DNA of 64,000 bases from Hymenobacter sp. CRA2 (GCF_002007105.1 NZ_MVBC01000003.1:248001-312000); one strand, 5' to 3'; numbered from the stretch's first letter, positions 51,650 to 60,889 are shown. Notes: generated by a model from the sequence alone, not told the origin. Translations and numbers: made by a program.

Positions 51650-51830
51650 TCCGTCCTATCGAGCGCAGCCGAGACATCTCGCCGGCTAGTAATTCTTAAT
51701 CGTCAGGTTACTACCGAACGCCAGCACGCGAGATGTCTCGGCTGCGCTCGATAGGACGAACCTTTTCCAAGTCGTACAACGAGTGGATTAGTACCCGAGC
51801 GAGATGTCTCGACTGCGCTCGACATGACGG
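51650..51830. repeat. GAGATGTCTCG inverted-repeat element, copy 4, plus half copy
   Basis: Arms 51652-51682 and 51727-51757 are perfect 31-base complements (CGTCCTATCGAGCGCAGCC then GAGACATCTCGC) around a 44-base loop; a third arm with GACTGCGCTCGACATGACGG follows at 51799-51830. The arms differ from other copies at paired positions, so pairing is kept. Confidence 0.85.
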
Positions 51831-51876
51831 GCTGGGCCTACGCGGCGCTCTTATTCTATTCGACTGCAAAACGCAA

Positions 51877-51914
51877 AAAAAGGCCCGCTGCATCGTGCAG
51901 CGGGCCTTTTTGAT
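51877..51914 (-). terminator. Terminator of OmpA paralogue 1
   Basis: AGGCCCGCTGCA pairs with TGCAGCGGGCCT around TCG (51881-51907), with A7 on the left and T5 on the right, 23 bp beyond the stop codon. Confidence 0.85.
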
Positions 51915-51929
51915 GGTAAGCCGATGAGC

Positions 51930-53525
51930 CTAGCGGCGTGGGGCCGGCTTGCGGGCGGGGGCTTTCTTGGCCGGCGCCTTTTTGGTGGTCGTCTTTTTGG
52001 CCGGAGTGGCCTTAGCGGGCGTGCTCGGGATAGTGATGTTCGGCATGGCCGGCTCAGGGCCGTACTTCACTTCGGCCGAGTTCGGGTCGCCGGTCAGGAA
52101 CAGGTCGAAATCCACGCGGCGGTTCAGGGCACGGCCGGCCTCGGTGGCGTTGTCGGCAATGGGCTTGGTTTCGCCGTAGCCGCGCGACTCAATGCGGGCG
52201 TCCGGAATGCCTTTGCTCAGCATGTAGGTGCGGGCCGAGGCGGCGCGGTCGTGCGAGAGGCGCAGGTTGTACGGGTCGGAGCCCTTGCTGTCGGTGTGGC
52301 CGGCAATGCTCAGGGTGTAGTCCGGGTACTCGTTCAGGATCTGTACGATGGCGTCCAGAGTCGGGTACGAGGAGGGCAGCAGCACAGCCTTGTTGAACTC
52401 GAAGTTGATGTACTTCGTGGCTTCCTGTAGGCGCTTCTTGGCTTCGGCCTTGATTTCGGGGCAGCCGCGGTTCGAGGCCGGACCCGGGCGGTTCGGGCAG
52501 CGGTCCTGGTAGTCGGGCACGCCGTCGCCGTCGGTATCGAGCGGGCAGCCGGAAGCATCCACTTTCACGCCGGCCGGGGTGCCGGGGCACTTGTCGTTCT
52601 GGTCGATGACGCCGTCGTTGTCGGCATCGGGGCAGCCTTTTAGTTCGGGTTTGCCGGGGGTGTCGGGGCAAGCGTCGTCCTTGTCGGCCACGCCGTCGTT
52701 GTCGCGGTCGGGGCAGCCCTGCAGCTCCGGCTTACCGGCCTCGGTGGGGCACTGATCCTGGTAGTCGGCCACGCCGTCCTTATCCGTGTCGATGGGGCAG
52801 CCGTTGGCGTCTACCTGCACGCCGGCTGGGGTGCCGGGGCACTTATCCTTGCGGTCGGGCACCTTGTCGCCGTCTTCGTCCTTGGCCTGGCCCATGTTGA
52901 AGGTCAGACCCACCGTGTGCTGCAGGAACTTATCGTCCCACTTGTTGGCGTCGCGGTTGCCCACGCCGTCGATGTTGGCGTTGAGCGGAATGTGCTGGCC
53001 CGTCTGCACGAACAGCCCCACGCCCTCGCCGAGGCGGAAGTTGATACCGGCCGCTCCGAACAAGTCGAAGTAGCTCTTGTCCTCGTCGTTGCGGGCGCCG
53101 TTGAAGAGGCTTTCGCGGCTGGTGTAGGTCCAGCCCGGGGCGGCCAGCAGGTAGGGCTGCACGAAAGCGTCTTCCTTGAAGGCCCAGCCGTTATTCAGCT
53201 TGAATTTCAGCCCCAGGTTCACATTCACCACGTTGGTGGCGAAGGTGTTGCCCGCGTTCTGAGTGCCCTTCAGCTCCACGTAGTTGCCGTGCAGGCCCAG
53301 GTCGAAGCCGGGCGAGAGGTAGCGGCTGATGGCAATGCCCGGGCCGTAGTGGTTGCTGCTGAAGTTCCAGTAGTCCGAGCCGTAGTTGCCCTTGTACTGA
53401 AAGGCGCTACCGCTAAGACTGATGCTGGTTTTCTTGTCGGCCGTCTGGGCCTGCGCCGAAAGCGCTCCGGCCGCCAGGCACGCCAAGGGCAGCCAGCGTC
53501 GGAAGTTGGGAATAAGGTTTTTCAT
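51930..53525 (-). CDS. OmpA-family protein with thrombospondin type-3 repeats, paralogue 1
   Basis: A 531-residue outer-membrane protein. A signal peptide (1-26, ALSAQAQ) and an eight-strand barrel-like part (30-215) are followed by calcium-binding repeats (DKDGVADYQDQCP type, about 220-365) and an OmpA/MotB peptidoglycan-binding domain (about 375-485: LSIAGHTDSKGSDPYNLRLS ... RALNRRVDF). The last 45 residues are a Lys/Ala/Pro-rich basic tail (KKTTTKKAPAKKAPARK). It anchors the outer membrane to the wall. A paralogue lies directly upstream. Confidence 0.92.
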   Translation of the reverse strand: MKNLIPNFRRWLPLACLAAGALSAQAQTADKKTSISLSGSAFQYKGNYGSDYWNFSSNHYGPGIAISRYLSPGFDLGLHGNYVELKGTQNAGNTFATNVVNVNLGLKFKLNNGWAFKEDAFVQPYLLAAPGWTYTSRESLFNGARNDEDKSYFDLFGAAGINFRLGEGVGLFVQTGQHIPLNANIDGVGNRDANKWDDKFLQHTVGLTFNMGQAKDEDGDKVPDRKDKCPGTPAGVQVDANGCPIDTDKDGVADYQDQCPTEAGKPELQGCPDRDNDGVADKDDACPDTPGKPELKGCPDADNDGVIDQNDKCPGTPAGVKVDASGCPLDTDGDGVPDYQDRCPNRPGPASNRGCPEIKAEAKKRLQEATKYINFEFNKAVLLPSSYPTLDAIVQILNEYPDYTLSIAGHTDSKGSDPYNLRLSHDRAASARTYMLSKGIPDARIESRGYGETKPIADNATEAGRALNRRVDFDLFLTGDPNSAEVKYGPEPAMPNITIPSTPAKATPAKKTTTKKAPAKKAPARKPAPRR

Positions 53526-53645
53526 AGAAGGGCGGCACTCCGCGGGCGACATTGCCCGCTTCGGAGTTGAGCCCATATACCACCGCTTTCCCCCGAAGGT
53601 TATATTCCTGGATCAGACTTCACCTAGCCTTCATTTAAAACACCA

Positions 53646-53672
53646 ACGGCCAGCCCGCAGTGGGCTGGCCGT
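53646..53672 (-). terminator. Terminator of OmpA paralogue 2
   Basis: ACGGCCAGCCC and GGGCTGGCCGT pair around a short loop, 28 bp past the stop codon; on the minus strand TGGTGTTTT follows. Confidence 0.65.
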
Positions 53673-53699
53673 GGCCTGTTGAGCTAAAAACGCAGAATA

Positions 53700-55436
53700 T
53701 CAGCGCTGACGGTTGGCCGATGGCGTCTTCGCCGGGGCGGCTGCCGGGCGCTTGGCCGCCGGCTTTTTGGCCGTCGTATTTTGGCGCGTTACCGTCCGTT
53801 TGGCGGATGCGGGCCGCTTGACAGAGGTAGTCTTTTTGGCGGGCGCGGCCTTCCGGACCGGCGCCTTTTTCACAACGGCTTTTTTCGCCGGGGCCGCCTT
53901 GGCCGGGGCAGTAGCGGCACCCGATTCGGGGCCGTACTTGGCCTCGGCCGCGTTTTGGTCGCCGGTCAGGAACAGGTCAAACTCCACGCGGCGGTTCTGG
54001 GCGCGGCCAGCCTCGGTCGTGTTGGTGGTAAGCGGGTGCGCGGCACCGTAGCCACGCAGCTGCACGCGGTCTTCGCCCACGCCCTTGCTCACGAGGTAGC
54101 TGCGGGCCGCGGCGGCCCGCTCACGCGAGAGGCGCTGGTTGAAGGCCGCCGGACCGCGGTTGTCGGTGTGGCCGGCAATGCTGAGTGAGTAATCGGGGTA
54201 GTCGCGCAGAATCTGGGCCAGCCCGTCGAGGGTGGCATAGGAAGCAGGCAGTAGCACGGCCTTGTTCAGCTCGAAGCCGATAAAGCGGGTGGCGGCTTTC
54301 AGGCGGGCGCGCGTTTCGGCCTTGATTTCCGGGCAGCCCTTGTTGGAAGCGGGGCCGGCACTGGTCGGGCAGCGGTCCTCGGCATCGGTCACGCCGTCGT
54401 TATCGGTATCGGCGGTGGCGCTGGAAGCGGGCGGCACGGTGCTGCTGGTGGTATCCCGCGGGCAGCCGGTGAAGTCTACGGTGGTGCCGGCGGGCGTGTC
54501 GGGGCACTTATCCTCGGCGTCGGTTACGCCGTCCTTATCCGCATCGGGGCAGCCTTTGGATTCGGGCGCGCCGGGCACGTCGGGGCAGGCGTCGTCGGCG
54601 TCGCGCACACCGTCGTTGTCGTGGTCGGGGCAGCCCTGCAGCTCGGCCGTGCCGGGGTCGTTGGGGCACTCGTCCTGGTAGTCGCCCACGCCGTCCTTGT
54701 CCGTGTCGATGGGGCAGCCGTAGTCGTCCACGGGCACGCCGGGGGGCGTGTTGGGGCAGCGGTCCTTGCGGTCGGGCACTTCGTCCTGGTCCTGGTCTTT
54801 GCCCTGGCCCAGGTTGAAGGTCAGGCCCACGGTGTGCTGCAGGAATCGGTCGTCCCAATTGTCCTCGTCGCGGGTGGGCAGCCCATCGAAGTTGGCCCCC
54901 AGGGGCAGGTGCTGGCCGCTCTGCACGAACAGGCCCACGCCGCCACCGAGGCGGAAGTTGATGCCCGCCCCGCCGAACAGGTCGAGGTAGCTGTGGTTGT
55001 CGTCGATGCGGCGGCCGTCGAAGTAACCTTCGCGGCTGGCGTAGGTCCAGCCCGGCGCGGCCAGCAGGTAAGGCTGAATAAACGAGCTTTCCTTGAACAG
55101 CCAGCCGTTATTGAGCTTGAATTTCAGTCCCAGGTTCACGTTCACCACGTTGGTGTTGAACTTCGTGGTGGAGTTGCGCGTGCCGGTCAGCTCGGCGTAG
55201 AACGCCTGCGCGTTCAGGTCCATGCCCTTGTACAGGTACTGGTTGATGGCCACCCCGAAGACGTACTTGTTCTGGTCGAACTTCCAGTAGTCGTCGGCAA
55301 ACGTGCCCCGAAACTGCAGCGCATTGAGGTTCACGCCGATGCTGGTGGGGCGGTCGGCCGTCTGGGCTGCCGAAGCCAGCGGGGCGCCCACCAGCAGCGC
55401 CAGCCATAGCCGGAAAGAGAATACAGGGTGCTTCAT
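53700..55436 (-). CDS. OmpA-family protein with thrombospondin type-3 repeats, paralogue 2
   Basis: A 578-residue paralogue with the same plan: signal peptide (1-24), barrel-like region (25-215), a longer set of calcium-binding repeats (about 220-385, with a Ser/Thr insert PPASSATADTDNDG), the OmpA domain (about 390-500: LSIAGHTDNRGPAAFNQRLS) and a basic tail of about 65 residues (KKAVVKKAPVRKAAPAKK). It converges with nothing and is separated from paralogue 1 by 174 bp and a terminator, so each is probably transcribed separately. Confidence 0.92.
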   Translation of the reverse strand: MKHPVFSFRLWLALLVGAPLASAAQTADRPTSIGVNLNALQFRGTFADDYWKFDQNKYVFGVAINQYLYKGMDLNAQAFYAELTGTRNSTTKFNTNVVNVNLGLKFKLNNGWLFKESSFIQPYLLAAPGWTYASREGYFDGRRIDDNHSYLDLFGGAGINFRLGGGVGLFVQSGQHLPLGANFDGLPTRDEDNWDDRFLQHTVGLTFNLGQGKDQDQDEVPDRKDRCPNTPPGVPVDDYGCPIDTDKDGVGDYQDECPNDPGTAELQGCPDHDNDGVRDADDACPDVPGAPESKGCPDADKDGVTDAEDKCPDTPAGTTVDFTGCPRDTTSSTVPPASSATADTDNDGVTDAEDRCPTSAGPASNKGCPEIKAETRARLKAATRFIGFELNKAVLLPASYATLDGLAQILRDYPDYSLSIAGHTDNRGPAAFNQRLSRERAAAARSYLVSKGVGEDRVQLRGYGAAHPLTTNTTEAGRAQNRRVEFDLFLTGDQNAAEAKYGPESGAATAPAKAAPAKKAVVKKAPVRKAAPAKKTTSVKRPASAKRTVTRQNTTAKKPAAKRPAAAPAKTPSANRQR

Positions 55437-55721
55437 CGAGGCAGAAGTTTGCGGGCCCAAATTGTCCTTTGGCAAGTACAATCGTATACCCGTGCTTGCG
55501 CGAAAAGTTGTACTAATGATACAGCATTTCCGGCTTTAACCCCCGAGTTCTGTTCTCACACCCCCGACTAAGCCCACAACCAGCCTGTAGGCCGATGCCG
55601 GCTGAATTGGACTTTCCGGTCGTAGGAACGTAGCAAAACCGGCAAGGCCCAACGGCAACTGCCGGTTTCGGGGAAGCAGCGCTCCACCCAAAACCGGCAG
55701 TAAAAATTCACCTTGATGAGC

Positions 55722-56120
55722 TTATTCAGCCAGACTAGTGGCAATGGTCACCGAAGCCGTTAGGGCCTTGTGCACCGGGCAGGCATTGGCTACCTGCAAC
55801 AGGCGTTGCCGCTGTTCGGGTGTCAGCTCCCCGCGAAAGGTTACCACCCGGTCGAGGTGGCGCACCACGTGGTCGTCGGCGCGCTCGAAGGTGATCTGCG
55901 CATCCACAGCCAGCAGCGGCCAGCCCTTACGGTTGGCGTACATGCGCACCGTAATGCAGGTGCACGCGCTCAGGGCAGCGGCCAGCAGCTCCCCGGGCGA
56001 GGGGCCCATGTTTTCGCCGCCCTGCGCCAAAGGCTCGTCGGCCAGCAGCGCGTGGCCGCTGTCGGTGGTGAGGTCCGTTACGAAACGGTCGGTGCCGAGG
56101 TGGCCGGTGACGATAGGCAT
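55722..56120 (-). CDS. OsmC/Ohr-like peroxide-detoxifying protein
   Basis: A 132-residue OsmC-family protein. The two reactive cysteines are expected at Cys55 (SACTCITVRM) and Cys114 (ANACPVHK). OsmC/Ohr enzymes reduce organic peroxides with these thiols. It ends the minus-strand pair with the pirin gene (51 bp between), facing an HxlR regulator. A second Cys (53) next to the active one is unusual but seen in some YhfA-like branches. Confidence 0.88.
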   Translation of the reverse strand: MPIVTGHLGTDRFVTDLTTDSGHALLADEPLAQGGENMGPSPGELLAAALSACTCITVRMYANRKGWPLLAVDAQITFERADDHVVRHLDRVVTFRGELTPEQRQRLLQVANACPVHKALTASVTIATSLAE

Positions 56121-56171
56121 AGCAGGGAGCGAAGAGGGTTCAATCAGTAAACTGCGGGCGGCCCCGATTGG

Positions 56172-56888
56172 TTAGCCGATCATCGGCACTTCCATCAGCA
56201 GCAGCTCGGCGTGGCTGTCGGCCCGGATGTCGAGCTGGTCGGTTTCCCACACGCCAAACCCGTCGCGGCGGTGCAGGGCCTGCCCGTTGATGGTCACGTC
56301 GCCCTCCAGCACAAAGGCGTACACGCCGTTGCCTGCTTTGTTGAAGGCGTACTCGGTGCTGAAGCCCGCGTCGAGCTGGCCCAGGTGAAACCACGCGTCC
56401 TGGTGAATCCACACGCCCGCGTCGTCGGCACTGGGGGAGAGGATTTGCTGCAGGCGGTTGTGACGGTCTTCGGGGCGGAAGGTCTGCTGGTCGTAGCGCG
56501 GCTGTACGTTGCGCTTGTTCGGAAACACCCAGATCTGCAGAAACTTCACTTCCTGGGCGGCGTTGTGGTTTTTTTCGCTGTGGGCCACGCCCGTGCCGGC
56601 GCTCATCACCTGCACGTCGTGCTGCCGGATGACGGTTTTGTTGCCCATGTTGTCCTGGTGCTCCAGGTCACCGGCCAGCGGAATGCTGATGATTTCCATG
56701 TTGTCGTGCGGGTGGCGGCCGAAGCCCATGCCACCGGCTACAGTGTCATCGTTGAGCACCCGCAGGGCGCCGAAGTGCATACGCTCGGGGTTGTGGTAGC
56801 CGGCGAAGCTGAAGGTGTGGTAGGAGTTGAGCCAGCCGTGGTTGGCGTGGCCGCGGGTATTGGCAGAATGCAGAACGGTACGTGCCAT
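56172..56888 (-). CDS. Pirin-family protein
   Basis: A 238-residue bicupin of the pirin/YhaK group. Metal-site residues lie in HPHDNMEIIS (about 57-66) and in the second cluster GTGVAHSEKNH (about 99-109). Some pirins have quercetinase activity or act as redox sensors. The ATG at 56888 matches MARTVLHSANTRGHANHGW of the family. It probably forms an operon with the OsmC gene and is divergent from hxlR. Confidence 0.9.
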   Translation of the reverse strand: MARTVLHSANTRGHANHGWLNSYHTFSFAGYHNPERMHFGALRVLNDDTVAGGMGFGRHPHDNMEIISIPLAGDLEHQDNMGNKTVIRQHDVQVMSAGTGVAHSEKNHNAAQEVKFLQIWVFPNKRNVQPRYDQQTFRPEDRHNRLQQILSPSADDAGVWIHQDAWFHLGQLDAGFSTEYAFNKAGNGVYAFVLEGDVTINGQALHRRDGFGVWETDQLDIRADSHAELLLMEVPMIG

Positions 56889-56999
56889 AGGAAAGTCGGC
56901 GTTTGCGGCAGCCGTAGATAGGGGCCGGGTAGCTTGTGAGGCCCCGTCCGCCGGCGGCTGCCGGCCCGGTGGGCGCAACAAATGTGCAGGCCTTTACTA

Positions 57000-57055
57000 T
57001 ACTTTTGCAAGTAGTTACACGCATGTATATCAATATACTCTATGTAACTTTTGCA
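57000..57055 (+). promoter_or_regulatory. HxlR operator/promoter candidate
   Basis: The AT-rich gap between pirin and hxlR holds the dyad AGTTACA-N23-TGTAACT (57013-57019, 57043-57049) with ATAT-centred symmetry, and a 9-base direct repeat ACTTTTGCA at 57001 and 57047. TACTTTTG at 57000-57007 fits the Bacteroidota -7 consensus TAnnTTTG. A role as the HxlR binding site is inferred from position. Confidence 0.45.
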
Positions 57056-57070
57056 CGGAATCACGCAGTT

Positions 57071-57430
57071 ATGAAAAGCAAAAATCCAAAAAAACTTGCC
57101 GGCGGCTGCGCCTTTCGCCAAACGCTGGACATGCTGGAGGGCAAATGGAAGTTTGCCATCATTCACAGCCTGCTGCAGCACGGCACGCTGCGCTTCAAAA
57201 CGCTGGAGCGCGACGTGGCCGGCATCACCCCGCGCATGCTCATCAAAGAGCTGAAGCTGCTGGAGGCGCACGGCATCGTGTCGCGGCAGGCCTACGCTAC
57301 CGTGCCGCCCACCGTGGAGTACACGCTCACGGAGTGCGGCCGCACGCTGGCGCCCATCGTGCAGGCCATCGAGGAGTGGGGCCTAAAGAATCAGGCTGTT
57401 ATCAGCGGCAGCCTGGACGCTCAAGAGTAG
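57071..57430 (+). CDS. HxlR-family transcriptional regulator
   Basis: A 119-residue winged-helix regulator. Cys13 in GGCAFRQTLDMLEGKWKF is the redox- or electrophile-sensing cysteine of the family, and RMLIKELKLLEAHGIVSR is the recognition region. Such regulators act as dimers on the divergent gene, so it likely controls pirin-osmC. The start codon ATG at 57071 is chosen because the frame further upstream runs through the regulatory dyad. Confidence 0.9.
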   Translation: MKSKNPKKLAGGCAFRQTLDMLEGKWKFAIIHSLLQHGTLRFKTLERDVAGITPRMLIKELKLLEAHGIVSRQAYATVPPTVEYTLTECGRTLAPIVQAIEEWGLKNQAVISGSLDAQE

Positions 57431-57461
57431 TACTGCTGTGGTAGTGACGGACAGCATTAAT

Positions 57462-57505
57462 CAACAAAAAAGCCCTGTATCGACTGATACAGGGCTTTTT
57501 TGTTG
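57462..57505. terminator. Bidirectional terminator
   Basis: Perfect 20-base arms (57462-57481 and 57486-57505, with AAAAAAGCCCTGTATC) around GACT, between the convergent hxlR and S9 peptidase genes. Confidence 0.9.
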
Positions 57506-57517
57506 ACTTAGCAGCAC

Positions 57518-59953
57518 TTAGTTAGCAGCGGCCGCCGTGGCTGGCGACTTCACGTACTTGTCGAGCCAAGCGTTCATCTCCCACAGCATGTGCATGATGT
57601 TCTCGCGGGCAGCGTAGCCGTGCGACTCAAACGGCAGCACCACGTAACGGGCGGTGGCACCGTTGCCTTTCAGGGCGTTGTAGAACCGCTCGCTCTGGAT
57701 AGGGAAGGTCCCCGAGTTGTTGTCCAGCTCGCCGTGGATCAGCAGAATCGGCGTTTTGATCTTGTCGGCGAAGTTGAACGGCGACATGGCGTTGTACACC
57801 TCCGGGGCCTGCCAGTAGGTACGCTCCTCGCCCTGGAAGCCGAAGGGCGTCAGCGTGCGGTTATAAGCGCCGCTGCGCGCAATGCCGGCCTTAAATAGCG
57901 AAGAATGCGCCAGCAGGTTGGCCGTCATGAAGGCCCCGTAGGAGTGACCCATCACGGCTACGCGGTTCGGATCGACCACGCCGAGGCGCTTGCCCTCGTC
58001 GATGGCGGCCTTGGCGCTGCTCACCAGCTGCTCGGTGTAAGTGTCGTTGGGCTCCTTGGTGCCCTCGCCCACTATCGGAATGCTGGCGCCTTGCAGTACG
58101 GCGTAGCCCTGCGTCACCCAGAAAATGGGCGAGCCGTAGCCCACGCGGGTAAAGGTGTAGGGCGAACCCGACACCTGGCCGGCGTTGCTCTTATCCTTAA
58201 ACTCCACCGGGTAGGCTTCCATCAGCGTGGGCAGCGGGCCGTCGGTGGGCTTGTAGTTCAGGGGCAGGTAGAGGTTGGCCGTCAGGTCCACGCCGTCGGC
58301 GCGCTTGTAGTGCAGCACCTGCTTCTTGAAAGAGCCGCCGAAAGCCGCGTACGGGTTCGGGAACTTGGTGATGGCCGTGAGCTTGCCGCTCCGGTCGCGC
58401 ACGTAGTAGTTCGGGTTCTGGTCCGGTGATTCGCGGCGCGTGAGCAGGCGGTGCTTGTCGGCGTCGAGAATAGCCAGGGGCACTTCGTAGAACGGCGCGT
58501 CGGAGCGCCACCAGCGCGTGGTTTTCTTGGTGGCCAGGTCCAGCTCATCCACGAAGGGCCGGTCGCCCTCGGGCGAAGCGCCCTGGCCCAAGAAGTAGAT
58601 GCTTTTGCTCAGCCCGTCGGTCAGCAGCACCTGCTTGCCTTGCGCGTTGCGGTGGGTGTAGGCCTCGCCCGGGTCGTTGTACTTATCCTGCGACGAACGC
58701 TCGAACAGAATCGACAGCGAAGGCAACGCACTCGGCGTCACGCGCCAGGTGATTTCCTTGCGGTCGGCCCAGCGCGAGCCGTAAATCAGCGCCACCGAGC
58801 TATTGCCCCAGGTGATGCCGTTGAAGCGCAGGGGTAGAGCCGCGAGTTCTTCGGCCGTGCCATTGAAGGGCGCCGATAGTGTAAATATCTTGTCGTGGAT
58901 GGCGACTTCGGCTTTGGGGTCGCCGCCGTCCTGGGCTTCTACCCAGTAGAGCGTAGCGGGCAGGTCGGCGCGCCAGCCGTGGCTGCGCTGCCCGGTGGGC
59001 ACCGCGTCAAAGGCCGTGGGCACGTTGTCGGCCAGGGGCAGGTCGGCCAGCATCTTCACCGGGTCGCCGGTGGTCAGGTCGAATACCTCCACGCGCACGG
59101 GGAAGCTGCTCACCGGCAAGGTGTAGGAGAAAGGGCGGTGGCGCGTCTTCACCAGCAGGTAGCGGCCGTTGGGCGAGGGCACCGCCGACTGAATCAGGCC
59201 GGGCTGGCTGATGGGCTGCAGCTTGCCGTCGAGGTTCACCTTCACCATCTGGCAGTTGGCGTAGTACTCGAACAGCCGCTCGTCGATCTGGTTTTTCAGC
59301 AGGTCCTGGTAGGTGCGGGCGCCGGCCTTGCGGCCTACGTTTTCCTGCACCACCGGGCCGCTGGGGGCCGCCGTAGTGCTCGGGGCCGCGCCGCGACCGG
59401 CCACCAGGGCCCGTACCACCAGCGTTTGGTTGTCGGGCAGCCACTCGAAGGGCGTACCGAACACCGAGTTCAGCGACACGCCGGCAATGCGCCGGGCCGC
59501 AAACGTATTGATGTCGACTACCCACAGCTCCGTGCGGCCTTCGGCGCCGGTGGCGTTGGCAATGGACAGGGCCAGCTTGCTATTGTCGGGCGACCAGACA
59601 ACTTCGTTGATGAGGGCCTGGTTGGGCAGGTTCAGTACTGCCATGTCCTTGCCATCTTCCAAGCGGCGCAGCATCAGACCCGTGGCGTAGCTGATACGGC
59701 TCTGCGTATTCAGGCGCGGGTTGATGCGCAGCCCGGCCAGGCGCAGCTCGGGCTGCGAGAGTTCGGCTACCGTCGGCATGGATTGCTGAGCCAGCAACGC
59801 CATCCATTTGCCGTCCGAGGAAAGGCTAAAGCGCGGGGTCAGGGGCGCATCTACCAGGTCGGCAATGGCTTTGGGCGGAGTCTGGTAGGTTACGTCCTGG
59901 GCCTGGGCAACGGCCGACAGGCTCAGCAAACCTGCGAGTATAAAGTGTTTCAT
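57518..59953 (-). CDS. Secreted S9 (prolyl oligopeptidase-type) peptidase
   Basis: An 811-residue exported serine peptidase. Signal peptide 1-18 (ending AQAQ), a beta-propeller (about 40-540) and an alpha/beta-hydrolase domain. The catalytic triad is Ser671 in GHSYGAF, Asp744 in HGELDNNSGT and His778 in PFESHGY. It resembles glutamyl endopeptidase-like S9 proteins more than DPP IV. It acts in the periplasm or outside on peptides. No operon partner. Confidence 0.9.
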   Translation of the reverse strand: MKHFILAGLLSLSAVAQAQDVTYQTPPKAIADLVDAPLTPRFSLSSDGKWMALLAQQSMPTVAELSQPELRLAGLRINPRLNTQSRISYATGLMLRRLEDGKDMAVLNLPNQALINEVVWSPDNSKLALSIANATGAEGRTELWVVDINTFAARRIAGVSLNSVFGTPFEWLPDNQTLVVRALVAGRGAAPSTTAAPSGPVVQENVGRKAGARTYQDLLKNQIDERLFEYYANCQMVKVNLDGKLQPISQPGLIQSAVPSPNGRYLLVKTRHRPFSYTLPVSSFPVRVEVFDLTTGDPVKMLADLPLADNVPTAFDAVPTGQRSHGWRADLPATLYWVEAQDGGDPKAEVAIHDKIFTLSAPFNGTAEELAALPLRFNGITWGNSSVALIYGSRWADRKEITWRVTPSALPSLSILFERSSQDKYNDPGEAYTHRNAQGKQVLLTDGLSKSIYFLGQGASPEGDRPFVDELDLATKKTTRWWRSDAPFYEVPLAILDADKHRLLTRRESPDQNPNYYVRDRSGKLTAITKFPNPYAAFGGSFKKQVLHYKRADGVDLTANLYLPLNYKPTDGPLPTLMEAYPVEFKDKSNAGQVSGSPYTFTRVGYGSPIFWVTQGYAVLQGASIPIVGEGTKEPNDTYTEQLVSSAKAAIDEGKRLGVVDPNRVAVMGHSYGAFMTANLLAHSSLFKAGIARSGAYNRTLTPFGFQGEERTYWQAPEVYNAMSPFNFADKIKTPILLIHGELDNNSGTFPIQSERFYNALKGNGATARYVVLPFESHGYAARENIMHMLWEMNAWLDKYVKSPATAAAAN

Positions 59954-60187
59954 GCAACTGAACTATGCTAGCGTCAATTCGTGCGGCACCACAAATATAC
60001 TAAGCAATTGGGCAGTACTACCAAACCTTAAATTGTGTGAAGGCAGTACGGCCCGCACCGAAGCACTGGGAAGCGCGTCGGTTCAGGGGCAAACGAACGG
60101 GTTGATTATCAGATAAGAATTGCCCAGTGCGTCAGAAAGCTTATTTGACGCGCTACGGCAGGGGTAATTGTATTTAGCTATGATGTT

Positions 60188-60889
60188 TTAGAATGCTATG
60201 CCCAGTTTGAAGCCGGCGGGTAAGTAAAGGCCGCGCGCGGCGTAATCAAACGAGGAGGAGCGGTAGCGGCTTTCCGGAAAAGCCGAGCGGAAGGAGGACT
60301 GCCGCCAGCCCAGTCCCACGTAAAAATCGAGGAACAGCGGACCGATGTCGAGCGGGCCCTGGTAGCCGGCCACCGCGGCCGCACCGTAACGGGTGATGGT
60401 TTCGTTATAAGGTACCGGGCCTTTTTGCAGGTAGTACAGGCCATTATCGGCCAGCAGGTTCTGCCAGCCATCGGCCTGAAAAGTCATCTTGAACCGTTGC
60501 AGCTGTGGCCCGGCGCCCACGTAGAAGCCCGTTAGGGGCGTTGGGTCGGCCCCGGTCAGATACACGCGGTACAGCAGCTCGGCACCGTAGCCGCGCACCC
60601 GTTCGTCGGGCTGCACCTCGCGGCGGACGCCGAACTCCGTGACCGAGCCGCGGTAAGCCTGCAGCGTAAGGCCCAGGCTGGTACGGGGATGGGCCGGCAA
60701 CACCCGTTCGATTTCTGCGTGGTAGCCGCGCACCAAAGGCTGAAACGCGTTGAGCTTCACCACCCACGTGCGCGCCTGCTTGGGGGCAGGCGTAGCGGCC
60801 GGTATGAGCTGCTGCGCCCGGCTTGGGCTGATCAGCGTTGCGTTGAGCAGGAACCCGGCGGCCCAACCAATAGCGTAGACCGGGCGCAT
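60188..60889 (-). CDS. Putative outer-membrane or secreted beta-barrel protein
   Basis: A 233-residue protein with signal peptide (about 1-26, SRAQQ). The rest has amphipathic strands (LGLTLQAYRGSVTEFGVRRE; FYVGAGPQLQRFKMTF; LFLDFYVGLGWRQSSF) and ends in Phe, as in small outer-membrane barrels of the DUF3575 kind (weak assignment). Its ATG overlaps the stop of the upstream lipoprotein gene, so it is the last gene of a three-gene operon. Confidence 0.7.
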   Translation of the reverse strand: MRPVYAIGWAAGFLLNATLISPSRAQQLIPAATPAPKQARTWVVKLNAFQPLVRGYHAEIERVLPAHPRTSLGLTLQAYRGSVTEFGVRREVQPDERVRGYGAELLYRVYLTGADPTPLTGFYVGAGPQLQRFKMTFQADGWQNLLADNGLYYLQKGPVPYNETITRYGAAAVAGYQGPLDIGPLFLDFYVGLGWRQSSFRSAFPESRYRSSSFDYAARGLYLPAGFKLGIAF

